NCBI RefSeq assembly: GCF_013033965.1
Contig: NZ_WQFE01000005.1
Span: forward strand, 62,001-126,000
Reading direction: 5' to 3'
Origin: Ruegeria atlantica
GTDB lineage: Bacteria > Pseudomonadota > Alphaproteobacteria > Rhodobacterales > Rhodobacteraceae
DNA length: 64,000 nt
In this document: positions 41,989-50,761 of the stretch, one piece after another
Layout of the letters: each line of letters opens with the position of its first letter
Numbering within the stretch: position 1 is the first letter of the stretch
Notes under the pieces: model-generated
Databases searched by the model: none
Told to the model about the DNA's origin: nothing
Seen by the model: the letters and a program-made list of their open reading frames with translations, nothing else
Translations under genes and position numbers: made by a program

Positions 41989-43956
41989 ATGACGCAGACG
42001 CAGAAAGATCGCCCCTGGCTCATCCGAACCTATGCCGGTCATTCCACCGCCAAAGCGTCGAACGCGTTGTATCGCGGGAACCTGGCAAAAGGCCAGACGG
42101 GTCTGTCAGTTGCCTTCGATCTGCCAACTCAGACCGGATATGACAGCGACCACACTCTTGCGCGCGGCGAAGTCGGCAAAGTTGGCGTGCCTGTCTGCCA
42201 TCTGGGCGACATGCGGGTTCTGTTCGACCAGATTCCGTTGGAACAGATGAACACCTCAATGACAATCAATGCGACAGCACCATGGCTGCTTGCACTTTAC
42301 ATCGCCGTGGCCGAAGAACAGGGGGCAGATGTCTCGCAGCTGCAAGGCACGGTACAGAACGATCTGATCAAGGAATACCTGAGCCGCGGTACCTATGTTT
42401 GCCCACCCAAACCGTCGCTCAAGATGATCGCGGACGTGGCAGAGTATTGCTATACCAACGTGCCAAAATGGAACCCGATGAACGTGTGTTCCTATCACCT
42501 GCAAGAGGCCGGCGCGACACCGGAACAAGAGCTGGCCTATGCACTGGCCACAGCCATCGCCGTTCTGGACGAACTGCGCCCTCGTGTTCCCACCGAGGAT
42601 TTTCCAGCCCTTTGTGGACGGATTTCGTTTTTTGTGAATGCTGGTATCCGGTTTGTCACCGAAATGTGCAAAATGCGCGCATTCGTCGATCTTTGGGACG
42701 AAATCCTGCTCGAACGCTACGGCGTAGAAAACCCGAAATTCCGCCGGTTCCGCTATGGCGTTCAGGTCAACTCGTTGGGGCTGACCGAGCAGCAGCCAGA
42801 AAACAACGTCTACCGCATCCTGATCGAGATGCTGGCCGTGACACTGTCGAAAAAAGCACGCGCACGCGCTGTGCAATTGCCTGCATGGAACGAAGCACTG
42901 GGCCTGCCCCGCCCCTGGGATCAGCAATGGTCCATGCGGATGCAACAGATTCTAGCCTATGAGACTGATCTTCTGGAATATGGCGACCTGTTCGACGGTA
43001 ACCCCGCCGTAGACGCAAAAGTCGAAGAGTTGAAAGAGGGCGCACGCGCCGAACTGGCCAATCTGGATTCGATGGGTGGCGCGGTTGCATCGATCGAATA
43101 CATGAAATCACGACTTGTTGATTCAAACGCTGAGCGCCTGAACCGCATCGAACGGAACGAAACTGTCGTTGTCGGTGTGAATAAGTGGATCGAAGGCGAA
43201 CCGTCGCCCCTGCAGACCGAAGATGGCGGCATCATGGTCGTTGACCCCGCTGTCGAACAAGAACAGATCGCGCGCCTGAATGAATGGCGGCAAGAGCGCG
43301 ATGACGCCGCTGTTGCATCCGCCTTGGCGGCGCTACGCGCGGCGGCGCAAAACGGAACCAACGTTATGGAGCCGTCAATCGCTGCTGCGAAGGCGGGCGT
43401 GACTACGGGCGAATGGGCCGAAGAAATGCGTAAGGTCTACGGCACGTACCGCGGGCCAACCGGTGTTTCGGGCTCAGTTTCGAACAAGACCGAAGGCCTG
43501 GAAGATCTACGGGCGGCGGTGGATGCGGTCAGCGACAAGTTGGGCCGTCGCCTGAAATTCCTGGTTGGCAAACCGGGTCTTGACGGCCATTCGAACGGGG
43601 CCGAGCAGATCGCGTTCCGCGCGCGTGATTGCGGTATGGACATCAGTTACGAAGGTATTCGCCTGACGCCCGAGGAAATCGTAACCGCCGCTGGTGAAGA
43701 CGACGCGCATGTGATCGGTCTGTCAATTCTGTCCGGCAGCCACATTCCACTTGTGCAGGATGTCATGAACCGGCTGCGGGAAGCCGGGCTGGATCATATT
43801 CCGGTGATTGTCGGTGGTATCATCCCTGATGACGATGCCGCAAAGCTCACTGCAATGGGTGTCGCAAAAATCTATACGCCCAAGAATTTTGAACTGAATG
43901 CAATCATGGGCGATATTGTCACACTGGTAGATCCGCAAAACCTCGCCGCCGAGTAA
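41989..43956 (+). CDS. ecm: (2R)-ethylmalonyl-CoA mutase
   Basis: This 655-residue B12-dependent mutase of the MeaA/Ecm group isomerises ethylmalonyl-CoA to methylsuccinyl-CoA. The N-terminal substrate domain begins RPWLIRTYAGHSTAKASNAL with LPTQTGYDSDH, and the C-terminal cobalamin domain carries GLDGHSNG (the DxHxxG motif with the lower-ligand histidine) and LSGSHIPLVQDV. Single-chain organisation separates it from the two-subunit or larger methylmalonyl-CoA mutases. It is divergent from the acyltransferase gene and works in the same pathway as ccrA 1.6 kb away. Confidence 0.95.
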   Translation: MTQTQKDRPWLIRTYAGHSTAKASNALYRGNLAKGQTGLSVAFDLPTQTGYDSDHTLARGEVGKVGVPVCHLGDMRVLFDQIPLEQMNTSMTINATAPWLLALYIAVAEEQGADVSQLQGTVQNDLIKEYLSRGTYVCPPKPSLKMIADVAEYCYTNVPKWNPMNVCSYHLQEAGATPEQELAYALATAIAVLDELRPRVPTEDFPALCGRISFFVNAGIRFVTEMCKMRAFVDLWDEILLERYGVENPKFRRFRYGVQVNSLGLTEQQPENNVYRILIEMLAVTLSKKARARAVQLPAWNEALGLPRPWDQQWSMRMQQILAYETDLLEYGDLFDGNPAVDAKVEELKEGARAELANLDSMGGAVASIEYMKSRLVDSNAERLNRIERNETVVVGVNKWIEGEPSPLQTEDGGIMVVDPAVEQEQIARLNEWRQERDDAAVASALAALRAAAQNGTNVMEPSIAAAKAGVTTGEWAEEMRKVYGTYRGPTGVSGSVSNKTEGLEDLRAAVDAVSDKLGRRLKFLVGKPGLDGHSNGAEQIAFRARDCGMDISYEGIRLTPEEIVTAAGEDDAHVIGLSILSGSHIPLVQDVMNRLREAGLDHIPVIVGGIIPDDDAAKLTAMGVAKIYTPKNFELNAIMGDIVTLVDPQNLAAE

Positions 43957-44080
43957 TACTGAGCGTTATCGACGGTCCTTATTATATCCCCTCAATGAAA
44001 GGGGATAGATAATCCTTTTCTTTGGAATTACGGTGTGCCATCGGGGATACCGGTAATAGCCAAATCCAGGGAGAGGGTGA

Positions 44081-44395
44081 ATGGCGGGAGCAAATCTTGA
44101 AAAGATGTCGCGTAAAGAACTACTTGAATTGCGCGATAAAGTCGAAAAAGCGCTAATCGACGCTGAAAAGCGTGAACGAAAAGAGGCGCTAAAAGCCGCG
44201 GAAAAAGCAGCAGCGGAATTTGGGTTTTCTTTGTCAGAATTGGCAAAAGACAATTCTTCATCCGGAAAAACTACAAAAGCAAAATATAGAAACCCTGCAG
44301 ATCCAAAACAAACCTGGTCGGGTCGCGGCCGAAAACCTCAATGGATTCATGACGCATTGAAATCCGGAGCAGATATCTCGGATCTCGAAATCTAA
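44081..44395 (+). CDS. H-NS family nucleoid-associated protein
   Basis: This 104-residue protein has an N-terminal coiled-coil region for oligomerisation (about residues 5-50) and the C-terminal DNA-binding motif KYRNPADPKQTWSGRGRKPQW near residues 67-87, typical of the HvrA/H-NS family of alphaproteobacteria. Such proteins bind curved AT-rich DNA and silence or tune genes. GGGAGAGGG precedes the ATG. Codons are clearly more AT-rich than those of the neighbours. The 124-bp gap upstream suggests its own promoter, and deoD follows 22 bp after its stop. Confidence 0.88.
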   Translation: MAGANLEKMSRKELLELRDKVEKALIDAEKRERKEALKAAEKAAAEFGFSLSELAKDNSSSGKTTKAKYRNPADPKQTWSGRGRKPQWIHDALKSGADISDLEI

Positions 44396-44417
44396 TATCT
44401 GATTGGAACTGATCCAA

Positions 44418-45128
44418 ATGACAATTCATATCGGAGCCGAAAAAGGCGACATCGCAGAAACTGTTCTTTTGCCCGGCGATCCTTATCGTGCAAAATGGGC
44501 GGCGGAAACGTTTTTGGACGATGTAAAGCAAGTCAACAACGTGCGCGGCATGCTGGGGTTCACCGGAAGCTGGAAAGGCAATCCTGTCACAATCCAGGGC
44601 AGCGGTATGGGCATGCCGTCCTTGTCGATTTACGTCAACGAACTGATCCGGGACTACGGCGCCAAAACGTTAATCCGCATCGGTTCTTGCGGGGGGATGC
44701 AGGACAGCGTGAATGTCCGCGATGTGATTCTTGCGATGACGTCGACCACGCTGAGCACACCGTCGCGCGGCATCATGAAAGAGCTGAATTTCGCGCCATG
44801 CGCCGACTGGGGCCTGCTTCAGTCGGCGGCTCGGGCGGCAGCTGACAAAGGCACACCAACCCATGTCGGCAGCATCTACTCGTCGGATGTGTTCTATGAT
44901 GAACGTCCCGATCTGAACGAACAGATGGTTCGGCACGGCATCCTTGGGGTCGAGATGGAAGCTGCGGAATTGTACATTCTCGCGGCCCGCCACAAGTGCC
45001 GCGCATTGGCAGTTTTAACCGTTTCCGACCACTTGCTGACTGGTGAGGCTCTGCCCTCGGCCGATCGCGAGCGTAGCTTTGGCGATATGGTTGAAATCGC
45101 ACTGAAGGCGGCATTTCCGACGGCATAA
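44418..45128 (+). CDS. deoD: Purine-nucleoside phosphorylase, DeoD type
   Basis: This 236-residue enzyme splits purine nucleosides with phosphate in the cytoplasm. The start is the ATG at 44418 ([20 protein letters not shown]), five codons after an open frame start without support. [25 protein letters not shown] and [11 protein letters not shown], with the conserved Glu pair and the SDH block near the end, are the hexameric DeoD signatures. It could use nucleosides brought in by the BMP importer encoded 12 kb away; that link is inferred. Confidence 0.94.
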   Translation: MTIHIGAEKGDIAETVLLPGDPYRAKWAAETFLDDVKQVNNVRGMLGFTGSWKGNPVTIQGSGMGMPSLSIYVNELIRDYGAKTLIRIGSCGGMQDSVNVRDVILAMTSTTLSTPSRGIMKELNFAPCADWGLLQSAARAAADKGTPTHVGSIYSSDVFYDERPDLNEQMVRHGILGVEMEAAELYILAARHKCRALAVLTVSDHLLTGEALPSADRERSFGDMVEIALKAAFPTA

Positions 45129-45168
45129 ATGCTGACAAGCAGGGTGGGAAACCGCCCTGCCTATGGCG

Positions 45169-45363
45169 CTACTGACCCTTAAGGCATTGAATTGGCGCGT
45201 CGCTGCCTTTCTGCTGCGCGCCACAGAACGCACACACCCACACGCCTTCTTTGCGGTGCTGCCTCCAGCGGCAGTCGCGGCTCAGCGACGAGGTGCGCGA
45301 GCGCCACAGGAAATAGGCGAAAACTCCGCCCGCCAGGATGAGAAGCAAAATAGGCATGCTCAT
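45169..45363 (-). CDS. Small single-pass membrane protein with a zinc-ribbon-like tail
   Basis: This 64-residue protein starts with one membrane segment (MPILLLILAGGVFAYFLWR) and ends in a cytoplasmic-looking tail with four cysteines in the order Cys, Cys-Ala-Phe-Cys, Cys (residues about 30, 44, 47 and 59), which could hold one zinc. An ATG two codons later is an alternative start. There is no strong Shine-Dalgarno. It converges with deoD. The function is unknown to me. Confidence 0.55.
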   Translation of the reverse strand: MSMPILLLILAGGVFAYFLWRSRTSSLSRDCRWRQHRKEGVWVCAFCGAQQKGSDAPIQCLKGQ

Positions 45364-45405
45364 GCATGACCCATTTTGAACGTCTGCTGCAAGCCTGATG
45401 TCGAC

Positions 45406-45552
45406 TCAAGCCGCGTTTGCGTATTCGAAAAGTTCCGGCTCTCGCTTAGCGTCCACCTTTGCTGGCTTGGGCGAATAGTAGGCCCAAGCTTGATCCAGAA
45501 GCTCCAAGGCTTCGACGGCGCTTGTCTTGGATTGCAGTAATTGGTTTTGCAT
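45406..45552 (-). CDS. Small protein of 48 residues
   Basis: A 48-residue frame lies in the 327-bp stretch between the zinc-ribbon-like gene and sdhB. It contains EALELLDQAWAYYSPKP, with helical spacing and a proline-rich middle, and ends FEYANAA. Its codons fit the genome. The only in-frame ATG is at 45552, while a strong GGAGGAG lies 33 bases upstream next to an ATG-TAA pair, so the true start or its control is unclear. Small proteins of this look occur in Rhodobacterales, but no function is known to me. Confidence 0.45.
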   Translation of the reverse strand: MQNQLLQSKTSAVEALELLDQAWAYYSPKPAKVDAKREPELFEYANAA

Positions 45553-45646
45553 CGGAGCGATCCCGTTTTCGGTTACATCACTCCTCCCTGTTCACAAAGA
45601 TAGTCTGGAACAAGAGTCGACACATTGCACAAATCTGCAATCTCGA

Positions 45647-45677
45647 CATGCACCTGCCGCAAAGCGGCAAGTGCATG
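45647..45677 (-). terminator. Terminator-like hairpin downstream of sdhB
   Basis: CATGCACCTGCCGC (45647-45660) pairs with GCGGCAAGTGCATG (45664-45677) around a 3-base loop. The single imperfect pair is a G-T wobble only on the minus strand, which fits an RNA reading out of sdhB, whose stop lies 14 bp away. No long T-run follows on that strand. Confidence 0.6.
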
Positions 45678-45690
45678 ATTTTCATACGCT

Positions 45691-46470
45691 TTAAACTGCG
45701 CGATCAACCATCATCTTTTTGATTTCAGCGATCGCCTTGGCCGGGTTCAGCCCCTTCGGGCAGGTCTTGGCGCAATTCATGATTGTGTGACAGCGATACA
45801 GCTTGAAAGGATCTTCCAACTCATCCAGACGCTCACCGGTAGCTTCATCACGGCTGTCGATGATCCAGCGATACGCGTGCAAAAGCGCGGCGGGTCCAAG
45901 GTAGCGGTCGCCGTTCCACCAATAGCTGGGGCACGACGTCGAGCAACTGGCGCACATGACGCATTCATAAAGACCGTCCAGCTTCTTGCGATCCTCAATG
46001 GATTGCTTCCACTCTTTCGCGGGGCGATTGGTTTTGGTTTCCAGCCACGGCATGATACTGGCATGCTGCGCGTAGAAATGAGTCAGATCAGGAATCAGAT
46101 CCTTGACAACCGGCATATGCGGCAGCGGATAGATCTTCACGTCGCCCTTAATTTCATCCATGCCATAGATACAGGCCAGCGTGTTAATCCCGTCGATGTT
46201 CATCGCGCAGGACCCGCAGATGCCTTCGCGGCAGGACCGGCGGAAGGTAAGGGTCGGGTCGATTTCATTCTTGATCTTGATCAGCGCGTCCAGAACCATT
46301 GGGCCACAGCTGTCCATATCGACGAAATACGTGTCGACGCGCGGGTTCTGCCCATCGTCCGGGTTCCATCGATAGATCTGGAACTTGCGAACGTTCTTCA
46401 CACCTTCGGGCTTTGGCCATGTTTTCCCAGTGGTAATCCGGGAGTTTTTAGGGAGGGTCAATTGTACCAT
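45691..46470 (-). CDS. sdhB: Succinate dehydrogenase iron-sulfur subunit
   Basis: This 259-residue subunit of complex II passes electrons from the flavoprotein to ubiquinone through three clusters. [15 protein letters not shown] near residue 80 binds 2Fe-2[17 protein letters not shown] near 170 and [17 protein letters not shown] near 230 bind the 4Fe-4S and 3Fe-4S clusters. The ATG at 46470 has AAGGAC seven bases upstream. It is the last gene of the sdh run but is separated from sdhA by two unrelated genes, an unusual arrangement. Confidence 0.96.
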   Translation of the reverse strand: MVQLTLPKNSRITTGKTWPKPEGVKNVRKFQIYRWNPDDGQNPRVDTYFVDMDSCGPMVLDALIKIKNEIDPTLTFRRSCREGICGSCAMNIDGINTLACIYGMDEIKGDVKIYPLPHMPVVKDLIPDLTHFYAQHASIMPWLETKTNRPAKEWKQSIEDRKKLDGLYECVMCASCSTSCPSYWWNGDRYLGPAALLHAYRWIIDSRDEATGERLDELEDPFKLYRCHTIMNCAKTCPKGLNPAKAIAEIKKMMVDRAV

Positions 46471-46543
46471 CAATCAAGTCCTTTGGCGTGTAGCTTAGAC
46501 AACACTGTGTGCTTTGACGTTCCAAGAGAAGGTAAGCGCATAG

Positions 46544-47245
46544 TCATTCCGCCGCTTCATTGGCACGTGATGCAAAAACAGATATTTCTTCAAGCACGGC
46601 TGGAGGTGTTCGTTTGGTGAACGTTTTGAAGATCGTCTCGTGATCTCGTTCTGCAGGGATACGGCTCACAAATCCCCGTCGCCGATCAATTGCCCAGCTT
46701 TCGACGCCGTTTTCGTAAAGCCAACGCGCATAGCGTACATCAACGAATTTCTGACTGTCTTTCATGTATTCATAGGGGGCAACGTTCTTGCCCAACGAAA
46801 CCATGCCGCAGGTTGCAAGCTGATCGACCCGCTGAATTTGACGCAGCCGTTGGCCAACCTTTACCACATCTCTTTGCCGGTGACTTGTCGGGGATTTTTC
46901 GGTGTAAGTGGACGCGTGGGTACCAAAAACAACTTTATCAGGTCCCTTTTCTTCGAGACGCCGGATCATGTGGCCCACAAAAGCATCGCTGTAAATCAGA
47001 TCATCATCAACGAAGAAAACGATGTCGTCCTTTTCGGGTGTCGTAAAAAACTTACCCACGTCTTTTTGGTCGGTTTCCGGCACAAAGGCATGAATTTTCG
47101 GGTGGTCACGATACTCAGCCGGAACGTCCCGCCATTCGTTCAGACACAGGTAGAGCGCATCCACCTGATCAACGATTGACTCCACCGCCAACGGCAGCAT
47201 TTTTTCCCGCAACGGGTACGATGCCATATGCGCTCTAATCACCAT
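46544..47245 (-). CDS. Glycosyltransferase-like protein inside the sdh operon
   Basis: This 233-residue protein resembles family 2-like glycosyltransferases: an N-terminal nucleotide-binding part (REKMLPLAVESIVDQVDALY), then VFFVDDDLIYSDAFVGHMIR near residue 77, where the DDD would bind the metal and nucleotide sugar, and an arginine-rich C-terminal part. It lacks a membrane segment. The acceptor is unknown. It overlaps the upstream methyltransferase gene by 11 bp and lies between sdhA and sdhB on the same strand. Confidence 0.65.
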   Translation of the reverse strand: MVIRAHMASYPLREKMLPLAVESIVDQVDALYLCLNEWRDVPAEYRDHPKIHAFVPETDQKDVGKFFTTPEKDDIVFFVDDDLIYSDAFVGHMIRRLEEKGPDKVVFGTHASTYTEKSPTSHRQRDVVKVGQRLRQIQRVDQLATCGMVSLGKNVAPYEYMKDSQKFVDVRYARWLYENGVESWAIDRRRGFVSRIPAERDHETIFKTFTKRTPPAVLEEISVFASRANEAAE

Positions 47246-47846
47246 CTTTCACCTTTTCGAAAACCTTGAACGACGCGAAGCTATGTCTTCGCGAATTTCC
47301 GTGGCCATCCCGATTGAACGGGTTGGTTTCTTCGCAATACAATTTCCAATTCGGCATCCGATCCGCGATCCACTTGGAAAAGGCACGGTGACGCACATGC
47401 CGGGCTGACGGCGTGAGATCGAAATCAGACGCGTAAATCACCACATACCGCTTTGCCAGAGAAAACAGTCGGTGCATGTACGCTTCGAATACATCGTCTT
47501 CTACCAAGTGATAAACGACATCCAGGGACAAAGCTGCATCATGCGCTTCGACTTCCGCATCTGCTTTCAAAAAAGTCCAGCCCGGGCGGTTTGCAAACCG
47601 AGCACTGCAATTGCGCACACAGTCTTCCGATACATCCAGGCCTGTGAATTGTGCGATATCAAAAAGACTGGCCTGATTTCCGTCGCCACTACCAAGTTCG
47701 ACAACCGAATGGATGCCTTCGGCTTCGACAAAGGTGTTTATGAAGTTGGCTTTGTACACAGACAGACGGCCATAAGACCCTGCGCCAGAGTTTTTTCCCT
47801 GCGCGTATCGGTCGATCCAATATTCAGTTGAGGAAAATCGGCTCAT
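47235..47846 (-). CDS. Class I SAM-dependent methyltransferase inside the sdh operon
   Basis: This 203-residue protein has motif I as VVELGSGDGNQASLFDIAQ near residue 50, with TGLDVSEDCV and LSLDVVYHLVEDDVFEAYM next, a standard Rossmann methyltransferase layout. The start at 47846 (SRFSSTEYWIDRYAQGKNSG) is preferred over an open frame 12 codons longer. Such enzymes next to glycosyltransferases usually act on cell-surface sugars or lipids. Its start overlaps a 30-codon frame by ATGA and its 3' end overlaps the glycosyltransferase gene. Confidence 0.75.
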   Translation of the reverse strand: MSRFSSTEYWIDRYAQGKNSGAGSYGRLSVYKANFINTFVEAEGIHSVVELGSGDGNQASLFDIAQFTGLDVSEDCVRNCSARFANRPGWTFLKADAEVEAHDAALSLDVVYHLVEDDVFEAYMHRLFSLAKRYVVIYASDFDLTPSARHVRHRAFSKWIADRMPNWKLYCEETNPFNRDGHGNSRRHSFASFKVFEKVKDGD

Positions 47847-47935
47847 TTGTGCACAACAACCTTTCTGGAACCACAGATACAATGTCTGTCGTCCCCGAAA
47901 GTGTCTTGTCCTATTTCCTCAGCGAATTGAATCAT
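47843..47935 (-). CDS. Possible 30-residue coupled small ORF
   Basis: A 30-codon frame with AAAGG about eight bases upstream begins 26 bp after the sdhA stop; its TGA overlaps the methyltransferase ATG (ATGA). The peptide has a CICG pair near its middle and a basic end. It may simply carry ribosomes from sdhA to the methyltransferase gene. It is too short to judge from sequence alone. Confidence 0.3.
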   Translation of the reverse strand: MIQFAEEIGQDTFGDDRHCICGSRKVVVHK

Positions 47936-47960
47936 TGCAGCGCCTTTCGGATATCCTCCC

Positions 47961-49769
47961 TTAGAAAGTCCGCGCCTTGGGCGCGATTTTCTTGAGGCTG
48001 ATGCCGCCTTCATCTTCGGTTGTCAGCGGATCGACAATGACCGGACGATAGCTGAGTTCGACCTTGTTGCCATCCACCCGGGACACTGTGTGAACGCGCC
48101 AGTTTTCATCGTCACGCTCGGTGAAATCCTCATGCGCGTGCGCACCGCGGGACTCTTTGCGGGCCTCGGCTCCGACAATCGTGGCCAGAGCGCTTGGCAT
48201 CAGGTTGGTCAGCTCCAACGTCTCCATCAGATCGCTATTCCAGACCAGCGAACGGTCGCTGACTTTCAGGTCATCCATCTTGGCGGCGATCGCCGTCATC
48301 TTTTCGACGCCTTCGGCCATGGTTTTAGCTGTACGGAAGACGGCGGCATCTTCTTGCATGGTTTTCTGCATCTCAAGACGCAGATCTGCGGTCGCGATCT
48401 CACCACTGGCGTTGCGCACCGCGTCGAAGCGGTCAAACGCCTTATCGACCGATGCCTGATTCAAAACCGGGTTCGGTGCCTCGGGATTAACAACCTTGCC
48501 TGCTTTGATCGCAGCTGCCCGGCCAAAGACCACCAGATCGATCAGTGAGTTTGAGCCTAGACGATTCGCGCCATGAACCGAGGCACAGCCCGCTTCGCCT
48601 ACGGCCATCAGGCCGGGTACAACCGCGGTCGGGTTGTCGGCTGTCGGGTTCAGAACCTCACCCCAGTAGTTCGTCGGTATACCGCCCATGTTATAGTGAA
48701 CGGTTGGCAGAACCGGGATCGGCTCCTTGGTGACGTCGACGCCCGCGAAGACGCGCGCCGATTCCGAAATGCCCGGCAGGCGCTCGGCCAGTGCCTCTGC
48801 AGGCAAGTGGCTGAGGTTCAGGTGAATGTGGTCACCACCATCACCATGGCCGCGGCCTTCGCGGATCTCCATTGTCATCGAACGCGAGACATAATCGCGG
48901 GGCGCGAGGTCCTTGTACTGGGGCGCATAGCGCTCCATGAACCGTTCGCCTTCCGAGTTGGTCAGGTAGCCACCCTCGCCGCGCGCGCCCTCGGTAATCA
49001 GGCAACCCGAGCCGTAAATGCCGGTCGGGTGGAACTGCACGAACTCCATATCCTGCAGGGCCAGACCCGCGCGGGCCACCATACCGCCACCATCACCGGT
49101 GCAGGTATGGGCCGATGTTGCGCTGAAATAGGCGCGGCCATAACCGCCGGTTGCCAGCACCACCATCTTAGCGTTGAAGACATGCATCGTACCGTCGTCC
49201 AGCTTCCAGCAGACGACACCCTGACACTGCCCGTCTTCGGACATGATCAGGTCGATGGCGAAGTATTCGATATAGAACTCGGCGTTGTTCTTGAGGCTTT
49301 GACCATAGAGAGTGTGCAGAATCGCGTGACCGGTCCGGTCCGCAGCAGCACAGGTCCGCTGCACGGCAGGACCTTCGCCGAATTCGGTGGTGTGACCACC
49401 GAACGGGCGTTGATAGATCTTGCCTTCTTCAGTGCGGCTGAACGGCACACCGTAGTGTTCCAGCTCGTACACGGCCTTAGGCGCTTCACGCGCAAGGTAT
49501 TCCATCGCGTCGGTGTCACCCAGCCAGTCCGAGCCCTTGACGGTGTCATACATGTGCCACTGCCAGTGGTCGGGGCCCATGTTGGACAGCGACGCGGCGA
49601 TACCGCCCTGTGCGGCAACCGTGTGTGAGCGTGTCGGGAACACCTTGGTCACACAAGCCGTGCGCAGACCCTGTTCAGCCATGCCCAGCGTGGCGCGCAG
49701 ACCAGCGCCGCCAGCGCCGACAACAACCACGTCATATTCGTGTGTTTCGTATTCGTATGCAGCTGTCAT
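47961..49769 (-). CDS. sdhA: Succinate dehydrogenase flavoprotein subunit
   Basis: This 602-residue subunit oxidises succinate to fumarate at the cytoplasmic face of the inner membrane. [20 protein letters not shown] is the FAD-binding dinucleotide loop, [14 protein letters not shown] holds the histidine that links covalently to FAD, and [20 protein letters not shown] and the later arginine-rich blocks form the active site. Length is normal. It follows sdhD by 25 bp, and then instead of sdhB come a methyltransferase and a glycosyltransferase. Confidence 0.97.
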   Translation of the reverse strand: MTAAYEYETHEYDVVVVGAGGAGLRATLGMAEQGLRTACVTKVFPTRSHTVAAQGGIAASLSNMGPDHWQWHMYDTVKGSDWLGDTDAMEYLAREAPKAVYELEHYGVPFSRTEEGKIYQRPFGGHTTEFGEGPAVQRTCAAADRTGHAILHTLYGQSLKNNAEFYIEYFAIDLIMSEDGQCQGVVCWKLDDGTMHVFNAKMVVLATGGYGRAYFSATSAHTCTGDGGGMVARAGLALQDMEFVQFHPTGIYGSGCLITEGARGEGGYLTNSEGERFMERYAPQYKDLAPRDYVSRSMTMEIREGRGHGDGGDHIHLNLSHLPAEALAERLPGISESARVFAGVDVTKEPIPVLPTVHYNMGGIPTNYWGEVLNPTADNPTAVVPGLMAVGEAGCASVHGANRLGSNSLIDLVVFGRAAAIKAGKVVNPEAPNPVLNQASVDKAFDRFDAVRNASGEIATADLRLEMQKTMQEDAAVFRTAKTMAEGVEKMTAIAAKMDDLKVSDRSLVWNSDLMETLELTNLMPSALATIVGAEARKESRGAHAHEDFTERDDENWRVHTVSRVDGNKVELSYRPVIVDPLTTEDEGGISLKKIAPKARTF

Positions 49770-49794
49770 TTGATTTTTTTCCTTACCGCGCGTT

Positions 49795-50166
49795 TCACAG
49801 AGCCAGCTTGATCAGGGCAAACAGCCCGGCAGCTATCAATGTGTAGCCAAACGCCGCGACGGCCATGAGGCTCAGCTTTTCTGCGACACCATGGACGTAG
49901 TCTTCGATCGCAACCTGCGTCTCACGTACCAGATGGATGATGACGACGACCAAAGTAAGCCCGGTTACAATCGCCGGGAATGGGCGGCTGTAATAGGCCA
50001 GAACCTCTTCGTAGGATCTGCCCAAGCCGCTTGCGAAGACGAAAACGAAAAGCGGCACCAGAATGACAAGAGCGGCCGAGCTGACCATCATCTGCCAGTG
50101 ATGATGTGTGCCTTCGCCGCCAGCACCGGTACCCTGCGCGCGTTTGCGGTCAGTGAGGTAATTCAT
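49795..50166 (-). CDS. sdhD: Succinate dehydrogenase membrane anchor subunit
   Basis: This 123-residue protein has three membrane segments (about residues 28-48, 59-79 and 95-118), the pattern of Sdh[16 protein letters not shown] in the second segment includes the heme and quinone region, and THHHWQ lies just before the first. The start at 50166 ([14 protein letters not shown]) replaces an open frame 34 codons longer that runs back into sdhC. It lies 11 bp after sdhC. Confidence 0.9.
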   Translation of the reverse strand: MNYLTDRKRAQGTGAGGEGTHHHWQMMVSSAALVILVPLFVFVFASGLGRSYEEVLAYYSRPFPAIVTGLTLVVVIIHLVRETQVAIEDYVHGVAEKLSLMAVAAFGYTLIAAGLFALIKLAL

Positions 50167-50177
50167 GGCCAGACTCC

Positions 50178-50561
50178 TTAAACCGCAATTGCTGTGATGA
50201 ATGCGAGGATGGTGGCCAGCACCAGCATGCCGATCCCCAGCTTTTCGGAGATACCGACATCCACACAATAGCCCAGATCCCAGATCACGTGACGCAGGCG
50301 GCCGAGCATGTGATAGAAAATCGCCCAGGTCGCCCCAAACATCACCAGATCACCCAGCCAGCTTCTCATCAGCCCGTCGATGACATTGAACGACGATTCA
50401 GATGTTGCCGCTGCCAAAAACCACCAGACGACAAAGAATGCGATCAACAGCGACGCAATACCCGTGATGCGCACAAGGATCGATGTCATTGAAGTCAACT
50501 GGGGACGGTAGATCGTGAGGTGAGGTGAAAGAGGGCGATTGCCCCGATTTACATCGGCCAT
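50178..50561 (-). CDS. sdhC: Succinate dehydrogenase cytochrome b556 subunit
   Basis: This 126-residue anchor begins ADVNRGNRPLSPHLTIYRPQ, the SdhC signature, and has three membrane segments; HMLGRLRHVIWDLG contains the axial heme histidine. AAAGGAG precedes the ATG at 50561. It opens the sdh run and has in its upstream region the paired TGTGATCACA-type palindromes. Confidence 0.94.
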   Translation of the reverse strand: MADVNRGNRPLSPHLTIYRPQLTSMTSILVRITGIASLLIAFFVVWWFLAAATSESSFNVIDGLMRSWLGDLVMFGATWAIFYHMLGRLRHVIWDLGYCVDVGISEKLGIGMLVLATILAFITAIAV

Positions 50562-50674
50562 GTTGGCTCCTTTACGATTGGCTTCCGAAGGTTTTACCGT
50601 TTTTTGCGGTTCTGTCACGTGCTGCAGATGCAAAAAAGCTGATAATTGACGCAAAATGACGGATATTTGCACTA

Positions 50675-50705
50675 TGTGATCACACAAAATAAGCTCGTGA
50701 TCACA
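50675..50705 (-). promoter_or_regulatory. Tandem palindromic operators before sdhC
   Basis: TGTGATCACA at 50675-50684 and CGTGATCACA at 50696-50705 have centres 21 bp apart (two helical turns), about 118 and 139 bp before the sdhC start. The same pair with the same spacing precedes sucC. They lie in the 200-bp gap between sdhC and the DUF1194 gene, where nothing else recognisable is seen. The regulator is unknown. Confidence 0.65.
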
Positions 50706-50761
50706 AAATGTTTTCCATCATTCGAGATGTTAGCGCCTGCAAGCCCGAATCTGTTGCGCGA

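Noticed and set aside
48573..49628. A 351-codon open frame opposite sdhA
   Set aside because: It lies wholly within sdhA on the other strand; codon periodicity and motifs belong to sdhA.
50675..50705. Reading the TGTGATCACA pairs as CRP or FNR sites
   Set aside because: CRP sites need about six bases between TGTGA and TCACA and FNR sites need TTGAT-N4-ATCAA. Here the two arms are directly joined.
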